From: Simmondsia chinensis
Taxonomy: Eukaryota > Streptophyta > Magnoliopsida > Caryophyllales > Simmondsiaceae
Assembly (NCBI GenBank): GCA_018398585.1
Contig: JAGTTD010000015.1
Location: 25,439,478 to 25,503,477, forward strand
DNA: 64,000 nucleotides
Reading direction: 5' to 3'
Program-made: the position numbers and the translations under genes
Shown: positions 1 to 11,753 of the stretch, piece by piece
How positions within the stretch are numbered: the first letter of the stretch is position 1
How the letters are laid out: each line of letters begins with the position of its first letter
The notes under the pieces: model-generated
Database searches by the model: none
Seen by the model: only the letters and a program-made list of their open reading frames with translations
What the model was told of the DNA's origin: nothing

Positions 1-1080
1 AACAATCTCCTAGGCAATTGTACAAAAGGTTTGACTAATTCATCACAGATAGGGGCTTCAATAGACATTTGCTTCTATTTTAAGCATGATGATACTAATG
101 ATGCATTATTTTTGCTGATTTATGTCGATGATATACTATTGACTAGTAGATCTATGGATCATATTAATGATCTAAAGATAATGTTTTCTGATGTTTTTGA
201 TATGAAAGATCTTGGTAAGGCTAAGAAAGTACTTGGCATGAAATTAATAGGGACTTTGGTGCTGGTACTATACATCTTTCCCACTGAAGGTACTTGGAGA
301 AGGTATTAAATAGGTTTAATATACCTAATTGTAAACCTGTTAAGTTTCCCTTAGCAAATCAATACAAATTTTCTACAGACCAATGTCCTTCAAATGGCTT
401 AGAGAGAAAACAGGTGGAAAATGTTCTCTATGCCAATGCTATAGGGTCCTTAATGTATGCTATGACTTGTACAAGGCTAGACTTAGCTTTTCTTATGAGT
501 GTTTTATCTAGGTTTATGAGTTACCCAAGAAAAGAATATCGGGATGGAGTTAAGTGGCTGTTAAGGTACATTAAAGGGATTGTTAGGTTAGGTGTGATAT
601 TTGGAAGGATAGAAACTAAACTTAGGTTAGTAGGATACGCTGATTTTGACTTTGGAGGGGATTTACATAGAAGAAGATCAACTAGTGCCTATCTTTTTAC
701 CCTCAATGGCGGAGCCATCTGTTGGAGGTCAAAGCAGTAGTCCTTGACAACCTTGTCAACTACAGAAGCTGAATTTTTAGCACCAATTGATGCCATTGAG
801 GAGGTTATCTAGTTGAGGGGACTTCTATCTAAAATTAACTTAAATTATGGTCCTCCTATTATGTTTTCTGATAGCTAATTTCGCTTAGCTTAATGTAAAA
901 ATCTTATTTATCATGATAGGATAAAACATTTAGCTATTAAAAGGAACCTGTTAAGGATCAGCTAGATGCTAATGCTGTTGATCTCCAGAAAATCTGTATT
1001 GATGTAAATCCAGTTGATATGGGCACAAAGAATGTCACTTTAGAAAAATTAGTAAAGTGTATTAATTTGGTTCAAAGTGA
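1..1080 (+). pseudogene. copia retrotransposon pol, reverse transcriptase/RNase H end, degenerate
   Basis: The 3' part of a Ty1/copia polyprotein entering from the left edge. The reverse-transcriptase active-site block YVDDILL lies near 121-141, followed by the connection region (GSLMYAMTCTRLDLAF, about 446-493) and the RNase H block GYADFDFGGD near 632-661. The reading frame shifts near 294-309 and has an in-frame stop at 738-740, followed by the recognisable copia segment LSTTEAEF and further stops. The last match is NPVDMGTKNVTLEKL, equivalent to the usual NPADMLTK end, near 1010-1050. Broken by frameshift and stops, so not functional. The family call is firm; the exact end is approximate. 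Confidence 0.9.
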
Positions 1081-1173
1081 TTGGGATCATGGTTTATCGG
1101 AAGTTTGTTTTTTGCTCCTTTTCTACTAGGGAATGTTTAGTGGTTAGCTCATATAGGTATCAAGGTGGAGATC

Positions 1174-2146
1174 AGTGGTAATATTGGTCCCTGATCTAGT
1201 TATGTCATGCAATAACTAATATCAAATGTTGTGTTGTATTGAGTGGCATACCTTGTAAATAAGTTCAAGTTCAAGGTTGTTTTTTGTTCTTTTGATCAAA
1301 AATCTAGACTTGAGGACATTGACAAAGTTTCCGCTACCCAAGTGTATTAATTACTTGCCCAAACCATGTACTCGTTGCTGCCCGCTTCTTGATCTGCTCG
1401 CGCTACCTTCGTTTTCCTCTACTGCCCATGTTATAAATTTAAAGCTTCCAGTGGCAGCTTTTCAAGTCCACCATGCATGTACAAATTTGAAGGAAAGAAG
1501 AGAGCCACGTGTCGCATGTTTAACGAGTAAGATTATGTTGTTTTTGAGCAATATCAGTTGTTAATAGTGATGAAGATGAAGGGTTGAGATTGTGCCAAGC
1601 AAGCATTACCATGGATTGAGCCAAAGCAATATATAAGCTCATTTATTACTATTGTAAATCAGATTTGCTTCATTTTTTGGTCCATTTTCGCGGCAAGAGT
1701 TCTCTCTCCACTCTCCTTAGGCAATTTAGAGGCAATTTGAAGAAATCCATGGGAGATAATGCTTGCTAGCCTAGATTCACCTTGTTGGAGCTTAATGAAG
1801 CCTTTAATGAATTCTTTGTAAGTATCCCTCTTTTCCTTGGTTTGTATTTTTTCAGGTTTTTAGCTTAAACCTTGAGATCTTGATGTATTGTGGTTGATAT
1901 GGTTTGGATTTGGCTTGTAATCACTTAAACTTTGATCTTAGAGGAGGGACTTCCCTAGAACGAGAGAGCCATGGACTAGGACCTTGTTGGAGGTGCTGAA
2001 CCACGTAAATATCATGTCTTTTTGCACTAGTTGTGTAACTTTTTATGTTCGTACTGTATCTTGCTACAATCAGGTTTCATATGTCAAAGTATATTTGTGT
2101 TTCTTTAGAGTCGGTTTTTTACAACCCCCCAACAACATCAATTAGG
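1174..2146 (+). mobile_element. probable 3' LTR of the copia element at the left edge
   Basis: A purine-rich tract (AAGGTGGAGAT near 1162-1172) follows the pol remnant, as expected for a copia polypurine tract. The stretch after it begins near TGGTAAT and runs to a C-rich end (near 2130-2146) ending in CA. It has a TATA-like ATATATAAGCTC near 1628-1640 and a CT-rich leader-like stretch. There is no partner LTR in the window, so both borders are inferred. Confidence 0.4.
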
Positions 2147-2990
2147 AAACTCGGTTTAGATTAGCTGATTTTTATTATTTATCTTTGTATTTTTTTTGTT
2201 TTTTATTCTATAATGATCACATGGATTGTTAGATGAGCATATGGATATCTAATAGCCACCACTGATCTCTAGATAGGTATTTAATTTGTTCCCACCCCAC
2301 CAGAAAAGCCTCTGATAACCCCACCTTAAAAAAAAAAAAAAAAAAACAAAGAAAGAAAGAAAAGCAAAATAACCCCACCCTTCTGACAATCCCACCACCT
2401 TCAATGATAACATCTTACCTTCCCATCACCATCACCGCCCTTCACAGCTAGGTGGGTGGGTTGCGACATTGCCTTTCACCATCCACCATCTCCCACTCCC
2501 ACCACCGCCTCTTCACTCCACTCCACAACATCTCTCTCTCTCCCAACCGGTCTCTCTCTCTCTACCCACCACAGAACCCACCGATTACAACCCACCCACC
2601 AACCAATACCGCTATCCACCACAACCAATACTCTACCCCACCATCATCACATCTGTCAGCCATCTCTCCCTCTCTCCGCCCATTTCTCTCTCTCTCTCCA
2701 TCCCATCTCAAAACCTAGCGGTCATTACCCACCCACCACCACCTTCACCCACCGCCAACGGCACTCACTCTACAACCACCGCCACTCCACCACCATCCCA
2801 ATCAATTGTCTCTCTATCCCCCCCCCCCCCCCCCCCCCCCCAAATCCGAAAGGTCACAAGCTCACCACCACCCAGCGCCACGAGACAGCACCCTCTCCAC
2901 TAACTCCGCCACTCTAACACTATCACAGTCAACTCTCTCTCTCCTTGCCCCTCTCTCCCCCTCTTTTTTTAGGCAGTTGTAATAGCAGTT
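2147..2990. repeat. low-complexity, simple-sequence-rich stretch (poly-A, CT and CCA runs, poly-C)
   Basis: Contains a long A run at about 2327-2346, extended CT and CCA-rich sequence at 2400-2960, and an uninterrupted C run at about 2820-2841. Several overlapping open frames here are proline/serine/threonine-rich only because of the repeat composition. I see no conserved coding signal. Confidence 0.75.
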
Positions 2991-2999
2991 TCCATCTTC

Positions 3000-4750
3000 T
3001 TTGATGCACTTCCGGAGAGGACGTCAAATTCATAGCTTAAAGCAGTGTTTCAGGATTTTTATTCAATTTTTGACGCTTATGTTCCTCATAAAAGAAGATC
3101 CGAGTCAAGGCTTTCCGATGGCTTTGTTAGGTTCCGTGATAGAAGTGAAGCTAGCAAGGAAATTGTAATCATGAATGGAAGACAGGTCGCAGGGTTCGTG
3201 ATAGAAGGGGTTCCTCTTCATCTCCAAGACCGGTCTCCTTCACATACTCATAACAGATCCAATGCTTTAGCTGCTAATATTGATAGAGTTAGTACTTCTT
3301 CAAGGGCTCGGCACAAGGATACCGAGGCTCAATTCAATCCCAGGGTTGCGATGGTGCATATTAACAAGCGTGTGGAGGCATGGCTTAATAGGTCTATCAT
3401 TACTCAATATTTTGAGGAAGATACGTTTGATAGTGTCCTCACATTCATTAAGGAGAATAAACTTCAGGGTTTGGTCCATAGAGTGTTAAGCCATAACACC
3501 TTCATTCTGACATGTGACTCAGCTGAGTCCTTGGATTCATACCCCGGGCCTCAAAAATAGCTGCTGCTTTGCAAATTCAAGAAGGTTGATTGGTACTCGG
3601 GTCAAACTCTGGGTTCCTCGTGCAAAAGAGTATGGATTGCTGGTCAAGTTATGGTCGAAAGAAAGCTTCACTGAGTTCGCTAATTTATGGGGCAAATTTA
3701 TTTGGTTTGATTCTAGAACTTCTACAATGAGATGTGTTGACATTGCAAAAATACTTATTTATGCATGTCTCCCATCTTGTATACATGAAATGGTTCAAGT
3801 GAGGTTCACAGGAGATCCCGTTTGGTGTATGTGAAAGAAGATATTTCTAAAATTATCCATAATTGCTCTGGGTAGTAATGTCTCTAGTCGCCTCTGCAAG
3901 GCTCTCTGGGAAATGAAATCATCTTCTCAACTTGATACTGACTTCAAAGCATGCATCATTCGGAGAACTCGCAGTCAAATTGGCCCTTCCTTGCGTGGGC
4001 TCTCGAGCGTAGGCATGGGAGGTTCTAGAGAGTCCATGGGTCCTCTATCCAGGAGGGTCACAAACAACATGAGGTTCGTGGAGCGTGGCACCGGAAATTT
4101 TGATAATCAGGTTGGTGGCTAGTTTCCAAAAGATGGCCTGGGATGTTCATCAGCCATGTCCGGCCGTCCTGCCTACTTTTATCTAGTCAAGATCCTAAGC
4201 AGCAACCAAGGCAACTCAAACTCCTCTTACCTTACCCTAGAGCAATGTTGATTTGGAAGACTTTGAAGGGTCCCAAGATCACTTAAAACATATTCAAATT
4301 TAGGCTCAAGATGCTGCTAGTGATACTAATTCTCGGTCTTCTAGGCCTGAGAATAGCGGGGTTTTAAACCTCGTTGGCGATGGTTCTACCATTGGTGGAA
4401 TCTAGTATGTCGAGGGAGAGAAGAGGGAAGAGGGTGGCGGGTCTTCATGGTCCTAGCTTTGTTTCTTTGAAGAGGAGTCATACAGCACAAAAGCACAAGA
4501 TTAAAAAACAAGCAAAGTGAGATCTGCAAGAATTCCTAAAAGATATGTCTCCATAAAAGTATGCAAAGAAACTGGTCAAATCATTTGATAAACAAAAAAA
4601 GGGAGGTTGGTGTGGAGGGATGATAATGCTATGGAGAATGCGAAGCTTATTGATGCGAGGCTTATGTGGGAGTACTGGAAAAAAACTTGGTTTATCTTAT
4701 AGCGGTGATGAGTCGAATATGATTGAGCTGCTTGCAAGGTTGAAATAAGG
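3000..4750 (+). pseudogene. LINE ORF1 (RRM-type nucleic-acid-binding protein), degenerate
   Basis: The 3045-3560 frame resembles the RRM-bearing ORF1 of plant L1-type LINEs: VPHKRRSESR then GFVRFRDRSEA, an RNP1-like block. After a frameshift near 3560 the match continues to about 3840, where VDIAKILIYACLPS parallels VDAARILIDTCSTA of the minus-strand copy at 15403-16450. A C-terminal segment ending ELLARLK-stop at about 4740-4747 corresponds to the end of ORF1. Stops and frameshifts disable it. There is no ORF2 after it; about 280 bases later (near 5030) the similarity appears to end. Confidence 0.65.
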
Positions 4751-6330
4751 TTTTAGGTGTTCTAACCCCATCAATCTCAACTCCACTTCTGGTATGGTTG
4801 ATCATTTCCTCTATCCATGGCCCGTCGTAGCTGAGACGTTGAATGCCTGTAGTGCCTATTCAGTTCTTTCCTGCCTGTCTATTTTTGTGGTCTGGTTTTC
4901 CTTTTGCCTATATTGTTTTGACTTTTCTGTATTTGCTCCTTGATTGTCGCCATTATGCAGGTTCACTGTGGCCTCATTTATACGAGCTGTTGTTTTGAAG
5001 TGGGACCGTGTCACTATTTATCGACAAAAAGGATTTAATTTAAATTTTGTATTAATTTGAGTCTATCTATGAAAGCTCCTCTATTTAAAGAAAGAGCTGG
5101 TTAGGGTTTTATTTAGCATTCAATTTTCTTGTAGATTTTTGTGTTTTAGTGTTTTCTTCTATTTTTGGGTTGCGAGAATTAGGGTTAACTATTTTTTCCC
5201 TTTGTTTCTTAATTGTTTTAGTTATAAGAGTTTAAAGAAAGACTGTTGAAACCTTCTATTTTCAATTTTCATCTTGTCTATGCTGCATCAACAACAATTT
5301 TGGTGATAACCGCAAGTTTGCATGTACATATGCAATTTCATAATTTGTTTTTTTTTTTTTTAAAGATTGTCATGAAAATAAAAGAAAATTCTCATGAAAA
5401 CCGCAATGTGATTATGGCGGTTAAAAATTGAAAACAAATAAATACTAAAAACTTTGTTTTGAGTGGTTATTAAAACAAGATGCCAAGGTGATGTCAAAAA
5501 AAGAAAACCTTATTTTTGGTGGTAGTTAAAACCAAGTGTCGAAGTGATGCTAAAACTAATAATAATAAAATAAACACATGCTAGTTATAATAACATGGTA
5601 AAATGAAGAATTTTACAAATTAGTGTTAATGCATGTACTACTAATGTAGTTAATGCACAGATTTCATAAACATGAAAATCAATTTATGTGTAAGCATGGA
5701 TGTTAGTGTAGTTATGCGGTTAATGCATGTTAAATTGTTAATGCAATTCTGCATGTGATTTATAATACATATTCATTTGAATGATAACTACTTGTGTGAT
5801 TTTCATAGTTCTCATACCTGAAGAGATAAAAGATATTCTGTCACTTTTATAAATGAATTCTTGAAATTTGGTCATGTATTTCTGTTGAATTATAATGAGC
5901 AAGTGATTGGAAATTTTAAGGCTTTCGTGGCTAAATGCCAGTATAATTGTGAAATATTTATTGAACTTCTAAGGATGGATAGTTGCGGGGAATATTATGA
6001 TCTCAAATACTTTGAATCAATTGATAATATATGAAGAATGTCATTAATAATGTGATATATATAACTATTAATTATTATTAGTAATTCCCCAAAATTTTTG
6101 TGAATGCAATTCAAAATTAAATTTGTGTGTGCAAGGTCAATAATTTTTATTTTTAAATTAAAACGAAATGTACATGCACATTTTGAACAAATGAAAAGTT
6201 ATTGGATCCTCGTTACCAAAAACAAAAAAGGTTATTGGAACATAAAAGTATTATATACTTATTTTATATTTTATCTTAATCCCTAATATTATGTCACTGA
6301 TATTAAAATATTCAAGTTGAGTGCAATATA
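4751..6330. other. AT-rich interval without a recognisable gene
   Basis: The first 280 bases look like a LINE 3' untranslated tail. The rest is AT-rich with short repeats (for example two versions of GGTGGTAGTTAAAAC-like sequence near 5515-5535) and only small random open frames. No domain, splice pattern or repeat border is convincing. Confidence 0.6.
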
Positions 6331-6332
6331 CT

Positions 6333-6540
6333 ACAAGAAAGTTGGCTTTTTAACCAAAAATAGCGACCGAATTTTTTTTTTTTTTTTTGGTCGTTAAAAG
6401 TGTGTGTGCAATGCCTAGTTGCAACATGATTAAAACAGTCATTAAAGACTGGCATGTGATGGGCTTATAACTATGGGAGTTAAGCAACGTTAGTAATTCT
6501 ATCTACAAACTATCACTAATAGGCTCAAGTAAGTAGTAAA
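6333..6540. mobile_element. possible terminus of a CACTA-like non-autonomous element
   Basis: TACTACAAGAAA near 6330-6341 is one base from the CACTA terminal motif. It is followed by AGCGACCGAA and GGTCGTTAAAA around a T run, resembling the sub-terminal repeats of such elements. No opposite end was found, so this may be a fragment. Confidence 0.3.
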
Positions 6541-6569
6541 ATTTCAATTGAAAAAGTTAAAATTCGTTA

Positions 6570-6817
6570 AAAAAAAAAAAGGGAACATACCCAGTGCCTC
6601 AAGGGCTCCCGCCTACGCAGGGTCTGGGGGGGGCGGATGTGCGCAGCCTTCCCCCTTCAGGGTGTTAACCTGAAGAGAGGCTATTTCCCAGTGCACCCAA
6701 CCTGAGGGTGAGGACTTCCCTGGAGGTCACCCATCCTAGTACTACTCTCGCCCAAGCACGCTTAACTTCGGAGTTCTAATGGGATCCGGTGACGGCGTGT
6801 TGGTGCCTTCTTTGGTT
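6570..6817 (-). mobile_element. 5S rRNA-derived SINE, copy 1 (minus strand)
   Basis: Read on the minus strand, the head (about 6805 down to 6698) matches plant 5S rRNA closely. It includes GGATCCCATTAGAACTCC, AAGTTAAGCGTGCTTGGGC and the intact C-box AGTACTAGGATGGGTGACC; these are the internal pol III promoter elements. The 3' part contains CTGAAGGGGGAAGGCTGCG and ends GGCACTGGGTATGTTCCC plus a T tail, the conserved 3' domain of many plant SINEs. A perfect 22-base target duplication lies at 6548-6569 and 6874-6895. The 56 bases between the SINE head and the right-hand duplication are an inverted copy of the flank. It is a retroposon, not a 5S gene: only the middle of 5S is kept and it is fused to an unrelated tail. 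Confidence 0.88.
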
Positions 6818-6828
6818 TAACTTCGGAG

Positions 6829-6926
6829 TTCAAAACAAAGGCATTGAATTTTTACCAATTAACGAATTTTAACTTGAAAAAGTTAAAATTCGTTAATTGG
6901 TAAAAATTCAACGCCTTTGTTTTGAA
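6829..6926. repeat. near-perfect inverted repeat (47-base arms, 4-base loop)
   Basis: Arm 1 at 6829-6875 and arm 2 at 6880-6926 are reverse complements with one mismatch and could fold into a hairpin. The right arm is genomic flank of the 5S-SINE; the left arm lies between the SINE head and its target duplication. It therefore looks like an inverted copy made during insertion rather than a pre-existing palindrome. Confidence 0.9.
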
Positions 6927-7019
6927 ATTTATTATTGTCAATTTTTTTGTTCTCTTATATTTTCGTATTGGTCTTTCACCTATCCGTTTTGTAATTGCAG
7001 TTCAAGTATTAAATAATAC

Positions 7020-7225
7020 ATGGATCAATACTCACCTCGGTATTTTACTCGTTAAGTATACTCCAATTATGCTTGATAAATACTCATTTGGATATACTCA
7101 AATATAGAAGTGAAATGTACCCTATATAAGCATACGTAGGACTATTTATATAAAAGAGAATAATACAGTACAAAGTCACAATACACTAGTATAATTGGGA
7201 AATACAATAATAAAATAATCTAACA
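7020..7225 (-). mobile_element. probable 3' LTR (or part) of the minus-strand copia
   Basis: On the minus strand a polypurine tract (TTGAGGGTGGATG, 7226-7240) is followed by TGTTAGATTATTTTATT, a typical LTR start. A TATA-like stretch lies near 7121-7128. The far border is not fixed because the partner LTR is missing. Confidence 0.45.
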
Positions 7226-8655
7226 TCCACCCTCAATCTAAAAGAAGGCACCCACGGATAGATTGGACCGCAACTCATGAAAACGAGTGGAAGATAAACC
7301 CTTGGTAAAAATGTCAGCAACTCTGACTAAGAAGGAACATAATGCACTATAACGTCGCCGACAGAAACCTTGTCACGAACAAATTAGAAATTGACTTTAA
7401 GATGCTTGGTATGATGGTGCAAAGAGGGAATAGCTGACAAGTAAGAGGCACTAATATTGTCACAAAATACTGTAATAGGAGCATACAAAAATACCCCAAG
7501 CTCCTTAAGTAACTAACACAACCAGTAAGTCTCAGTCATAGAATAAGCCACATAACAATACTCAGATTCAGTGCTAGAACGAGCAACCATGTGTTGCTTC
7601 CGTGTACTCCATGAGATCAATTGTTCCAAGAAAAATGGTGTAAGCCATTGTAGAATGATGAGCATCAAGGCATCCTCCCCTATTAGCATCAATGTAGGCG
7701 ATTAAGGAAGGAAGGGAACATGGACATAAATAAAGGCCGAGTTGGAAAGTACTTTTAAGGTATCTATATATGCACTTGACCAATTGTAAGTGTACTGTAG
7801 TAGGAGAATGCATGAATTGGCTAACCACACTAACAGAATGAGCAATCTCAGGGCGTGTCAAAGGCAAGTAATGCAATGCACCAACCATACTGCGATAAGA
7901 AGAAGGATATGAAAGTAGAACATCATCAGTGAGGCTTGGTTAAAGATTTAGCTGGTAAAGGAGTACTCGCTGAGTTGGGTTCAGTAATGAAAATTTAACC
8001 AAGAGATCTTCCAAATACGTTTTCTGACATAGATGATAACCATAGGCACTACGGGAAGCCTCAAGACCAAGAAAGTAATGAAGTGGTCCAAGATCTATCG
8101 TGGCAAATGTAAAAGCAAGTTTTTCTATAAAGGAGGACAAAAGAGCTTCATTGCTGCTAGTTAGTAAGATATCATCAAGATACAACAGCAATATAAGAAT
8201 GCCAAGAAACATAGTCAAAATAAATAGAGACGAATCAACCCATGAAGAAAAGAAACACGTGCCTAATAAGAAGGAACTGAGCCTCTGAAACCAAGCGCGA
8301 GGCGCCTGCTTAAGACAACAGGGAGCGCGATGAAGACGACAAACTTGATTGGGGAAGTCAGGATGAGCAAAACCTGGTGGCTGCTTCATATAAACAACTT
8401 TAAGCAAGTACCCATTTAAAAATGCATTTTTAATGTCAAGCTAACAAACCGGCCAATTACAGAAGACCAATGCAAAGAATAAGACGAATAGTAGGAGGCC
8501 TAACCATAATGCTAAACGTCCTAATAAAATCAATACCAGCCTATTGTTTGTTCCCTTGTGCCACATGACACACTTAATAGCCTCAGGCTTACCATCAGCG
8601 TGAAATTTCTTTTTGTACACCGATTTACAATTCAACACATTTTGAGAACGATGGG
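7226..8655 (-). pseudogene. copia pol, 3' half (reverse transcriptase and RNase H), degenerate
   Basis: Minus-strand reading gives the reverse-transcriptase segment MKQPPGFAHPDFPNQVCRL and LYLDDILLTSS (7940-8407), then the connection and RNase H regions (7574-7888 and on to about 7260). Upstream, NCKSVYKKKFHADGKPEAIK (near 8570-8630) matches the fingers region. Many stops and frameshifts. The same polyprotein resumes at 12349 beyond the hAT-like insertion, where TWEWVP of the pre-RT region is seen, so the two parts are one interrupted element. Confidence 0.88.
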
Positions 8656-9182
8656 TAGAGGCGGCAAATCCAAACCGACTTGAAAACCCATAAACCGATA
8701 TGACGCAAAATGAAAATTTATCGTAACCCAAAGTTGAAATGACCCGATCTGCAACTAACCCAACCTATTTTTTGCTTGACTCAAAAGTAACCAAGTGCTC
8801 AATTTGACCTGACATGATCACCATTGGCCTGAATCAACCTGACCCAAAATGAACTAAACTTGAATCCAATCCAACCTAAAACCTCAAATTAACCAAGGTC
8901 TTTAAATTTAATGAGAGTTATCACTTGTCAGTAGTACATTTTAACTTCATTAAAAGTCATTGAGCGCCTATATTGATAATACGATAAATATATAGGTAAA
9001 AATATAAATTATTTGAAGTATAGTTTGAATTTGTGTAAATGTTTCATGCCGATACAAAATAGTAGGATTATGATGACCCAAAACCCATACAAGCCGACCG
9101 AGGATTGACCTGAATCCAAGACCGCCCAACCTCACCCGAGTATAGGTAAAACCCAAAAGTGACCAGAGCTTTAATGGGTTGA

Positions 9183-9658
9183 TGTCATGATTCTAGATAT
9201 AGGGAGATATTAATAATGCAGTGGATGCAAATATGAAGTAATTTTCATTACTATGAGCCATTTTATCATTAGTCTTGGCATATGTTAGTTGGTTAGTTGG
9301 TCTTAGTCAAGAATTAGTTAGGAATAAGCTTGCAAGTGTAATGTTGGTTAAGGCATTTGTCTAGATGCATTGTATCTAGTTTAGTGAAGCCCAGTATAAG
9401 TAGTTAGCTTCTCTTGTAAGTTTGGTTATGGTGAAGAATGAATTGATCTTTCTCTCTCTAAATTCTCTCTAGATTCTCTCTATCAACTTATCTCTTCTCT
9501 ACTTCTCATCTCTATTCTCTTCTATTCTCACCTATCTCTCAACTAATTCTATTATCTTCTCATCTAATTCTTCTAATTCTCACCTCAATTCACCTCTTAT
9601 CTCAATTTAAACTCTTAAAACCCTAGTTTATAATTCAAGATTAGCTTGAATCATAACA
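9183..9658 (+). repeat. 5' LTR of the non-autonomous element
   Basis: 476 bases, TG...CA. It contains a CT-rich (TCTCTC) tract and is followed at once by the tRNA-Met primer-binding site. Confidence 0.9.
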
Positions 9659-10775
9659 ATTGGTATCAGAGCTTGAATTTAGCTTCCAATTGTAATTAGA
9701 ATCTTGTTTTCTTTGGCTGTGAGCTACTATCTAATTCATTTCTGCAGCAATTACAAGATCGGTTGAAGATGATCTGAATTCTCAGATTGTGTTAAGTTAT
9801 AAGTAACATTGAGCTGCAAATGGCTTCTGATCCGGAATTGAATTACGTGAAGCATAATAACTGCATCTGATCTTTGATTCAAGCATCTGTTAAGAGTTTG
9901 AGCTTAGATTAGTTCTATTGTTGCTGCGACTTACTTGCTCCAGCACAGAACAAACTGAAATTGATCCTTGAGAGTTGATCATTGAATTGAAAGTCATGAT
10001 TTGAATGCTGAGATCGTGTGCCTTGCTAATTTTAAATCAAATTAGCTGCAGGAGACTTGAAGAATTGCTGTTGAAGTGAGGTTGATTTAGTTTGGAATTA
10101 CATACAAGCAAGGCTAAACTTGAACCAAGACATTGACTGCGCTCAGTGCAAACATTGCTGCAATGTGCTTAAGTCTGCTTGTTTAGAATGGAATTGATCA
10201 CTAATTCCAGTTCACAAGTGAAGATACTTGTTAGTTCAAGGCAACATCCAACAACTGAGCAGCAAAATTAAGTCTCAGCATCTATAATTGATTTGATTCC
10301 TTGCAGTATACATTGCTTAAGATGAATATTTAATCTCACCAAGTCTCCATTGATGCTACTCTCTTGGTGAAAATTGTGGAAGTCCTTTATCCAATCACCA
10401 AGGATGTCCTTTATCAAGTCTTTAATCCCTATGGTCACATTTTTTATTGAAGTTACTTCAATATCAAACTTAGAGGTTGAAGCACAAGTGACCTATACTT
10501 CAAGGAAATATGCGTAATTAGCACGTAAACTATTACAAGAAAGAAACATCTACGACTATTGTTGTGTGATGGACATTCAAATGCTCAGTCCTTGTACAAA
10601 AATTGCAGATACTTTTCAGAAATCTTGTCCTTAAACATTAAAGAGCTTTCATGAGCAAGTACAGCAGCAAATACAAGATTCGCAGCAGCAACTACGGTAG
10701 TTAGCATTTGAACAAAGACTTCAAGCACGACAAGATCAACTTGAGCTAGAATCTAAGAAAAATAAGAATGATTGT

Positions 10776-11514
10776 GTGGGCACAAGTTTGCATCTTGAAG
10801 CTGCAGATGCAAATCAGGCAGCAATGCAGAACGAAAGAGCTCCTTTGCAAATGGAAGAGTCATTGAATATTGCAGTTAAGGAAATGATTGAGTTAGAGGA
10901 GAAAGGTGCATTACAACCTGGAAGTGGAGAATTTCAGCTTGGAGATGAAGAACTTTCGGTTGTTGCTGTAGACTCTACAAAGTTAGCACAAGCACAACCG
11001 GTTTCTTCTCCAATGCATGCTAACATTCAAATTCATATGGGCAATTTGCAAAATCAAATTAAATTGCAGGCTAGATGGAGAAATGTTGGACTTAATCCAT
11101 TCGTGTTTGATAAAAGGAAGACCTCATGAACGTGGAATTGGATGGCTCACTATCAAGAATCCTAAGGGAGGACAACAGCCACATTCATTTGTGATCTGCA
11201 GCAGCCCTATCAAAAGGATCATAGGCACGGCAAATGGAGTCCAAGCATGGCTAGTTTGGCATGACAGTGGCATACTTCCAAGTGTTTTACTTCCTATGTT
11301 AAATGAAAAAGTCATTGAGAGACAATGCTATATTCAAGGACAAAAGGTTAACATAGCCAAGGATGTGTCTGAGGTTTTAAAAGAACCTCAATTCAAATCT
11401 GGGATCCCTAGACTTCAAGCAGGAAGGAAGGGGGAGAATGAAGTGCAAGATTGTGTCACTGCTCATAGCTCCAACACCACCAAGGTCACGATGCAAACAT
11501 TGGGTGTCTCATAA
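10776..11514 (+). pseudogene. unrecognised open frames inside the non-autonomous LTR element
   Basis: Two overlapping frames (10776-11129 and 11017-11514) follow one another with a frameshift near 11125. The first is acidic/glutamine-rich and contains LQARWRNVGLNPFVFDK; the second has GIGWLTIKNPKGGQQPHSF and WLVWHDSGILPSVLLP. I see no zinc knuckle, protease or polymerase motif and do not recognise the family. It could be a captured host fragment or a fast-evolving element protein. Confidence 0.4.
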
Positions 11515-11753
11515 AGAAACCTCTCTATTGGAAGGAGATTTGCAAGATTTTCTACATGATTTTTCACATATGGCTGCAACATTGAGGTAGATAGGCGCAT
11601 GGTTGCGGAATTCAGATGGGAATGCTGCCATCTCATTAGAAACACGAACTCTTCCTCATCCGGAAGCTGCAATGTCAGCTAAAATCAGAGTTTTTCAAGC
11701 TATACTTCTCTCTAAGATTCTTGAGGACAAGAATATCAAAAGGGGGGGAGTAT

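Noticed and set aside
2452..2917. Three overlapping proline/serine-rich open frames
   Set aside because: They read the same CT/CCA simple repeat in three frames; composition explains the lack of stops.
6698..6805. 5S rRNA gene
   Set aside because: Only an internal part of 5S is present, fused to a SINE 3' domain and flanked by long target duplications; likewise at 55345-55455. These are retroposons.
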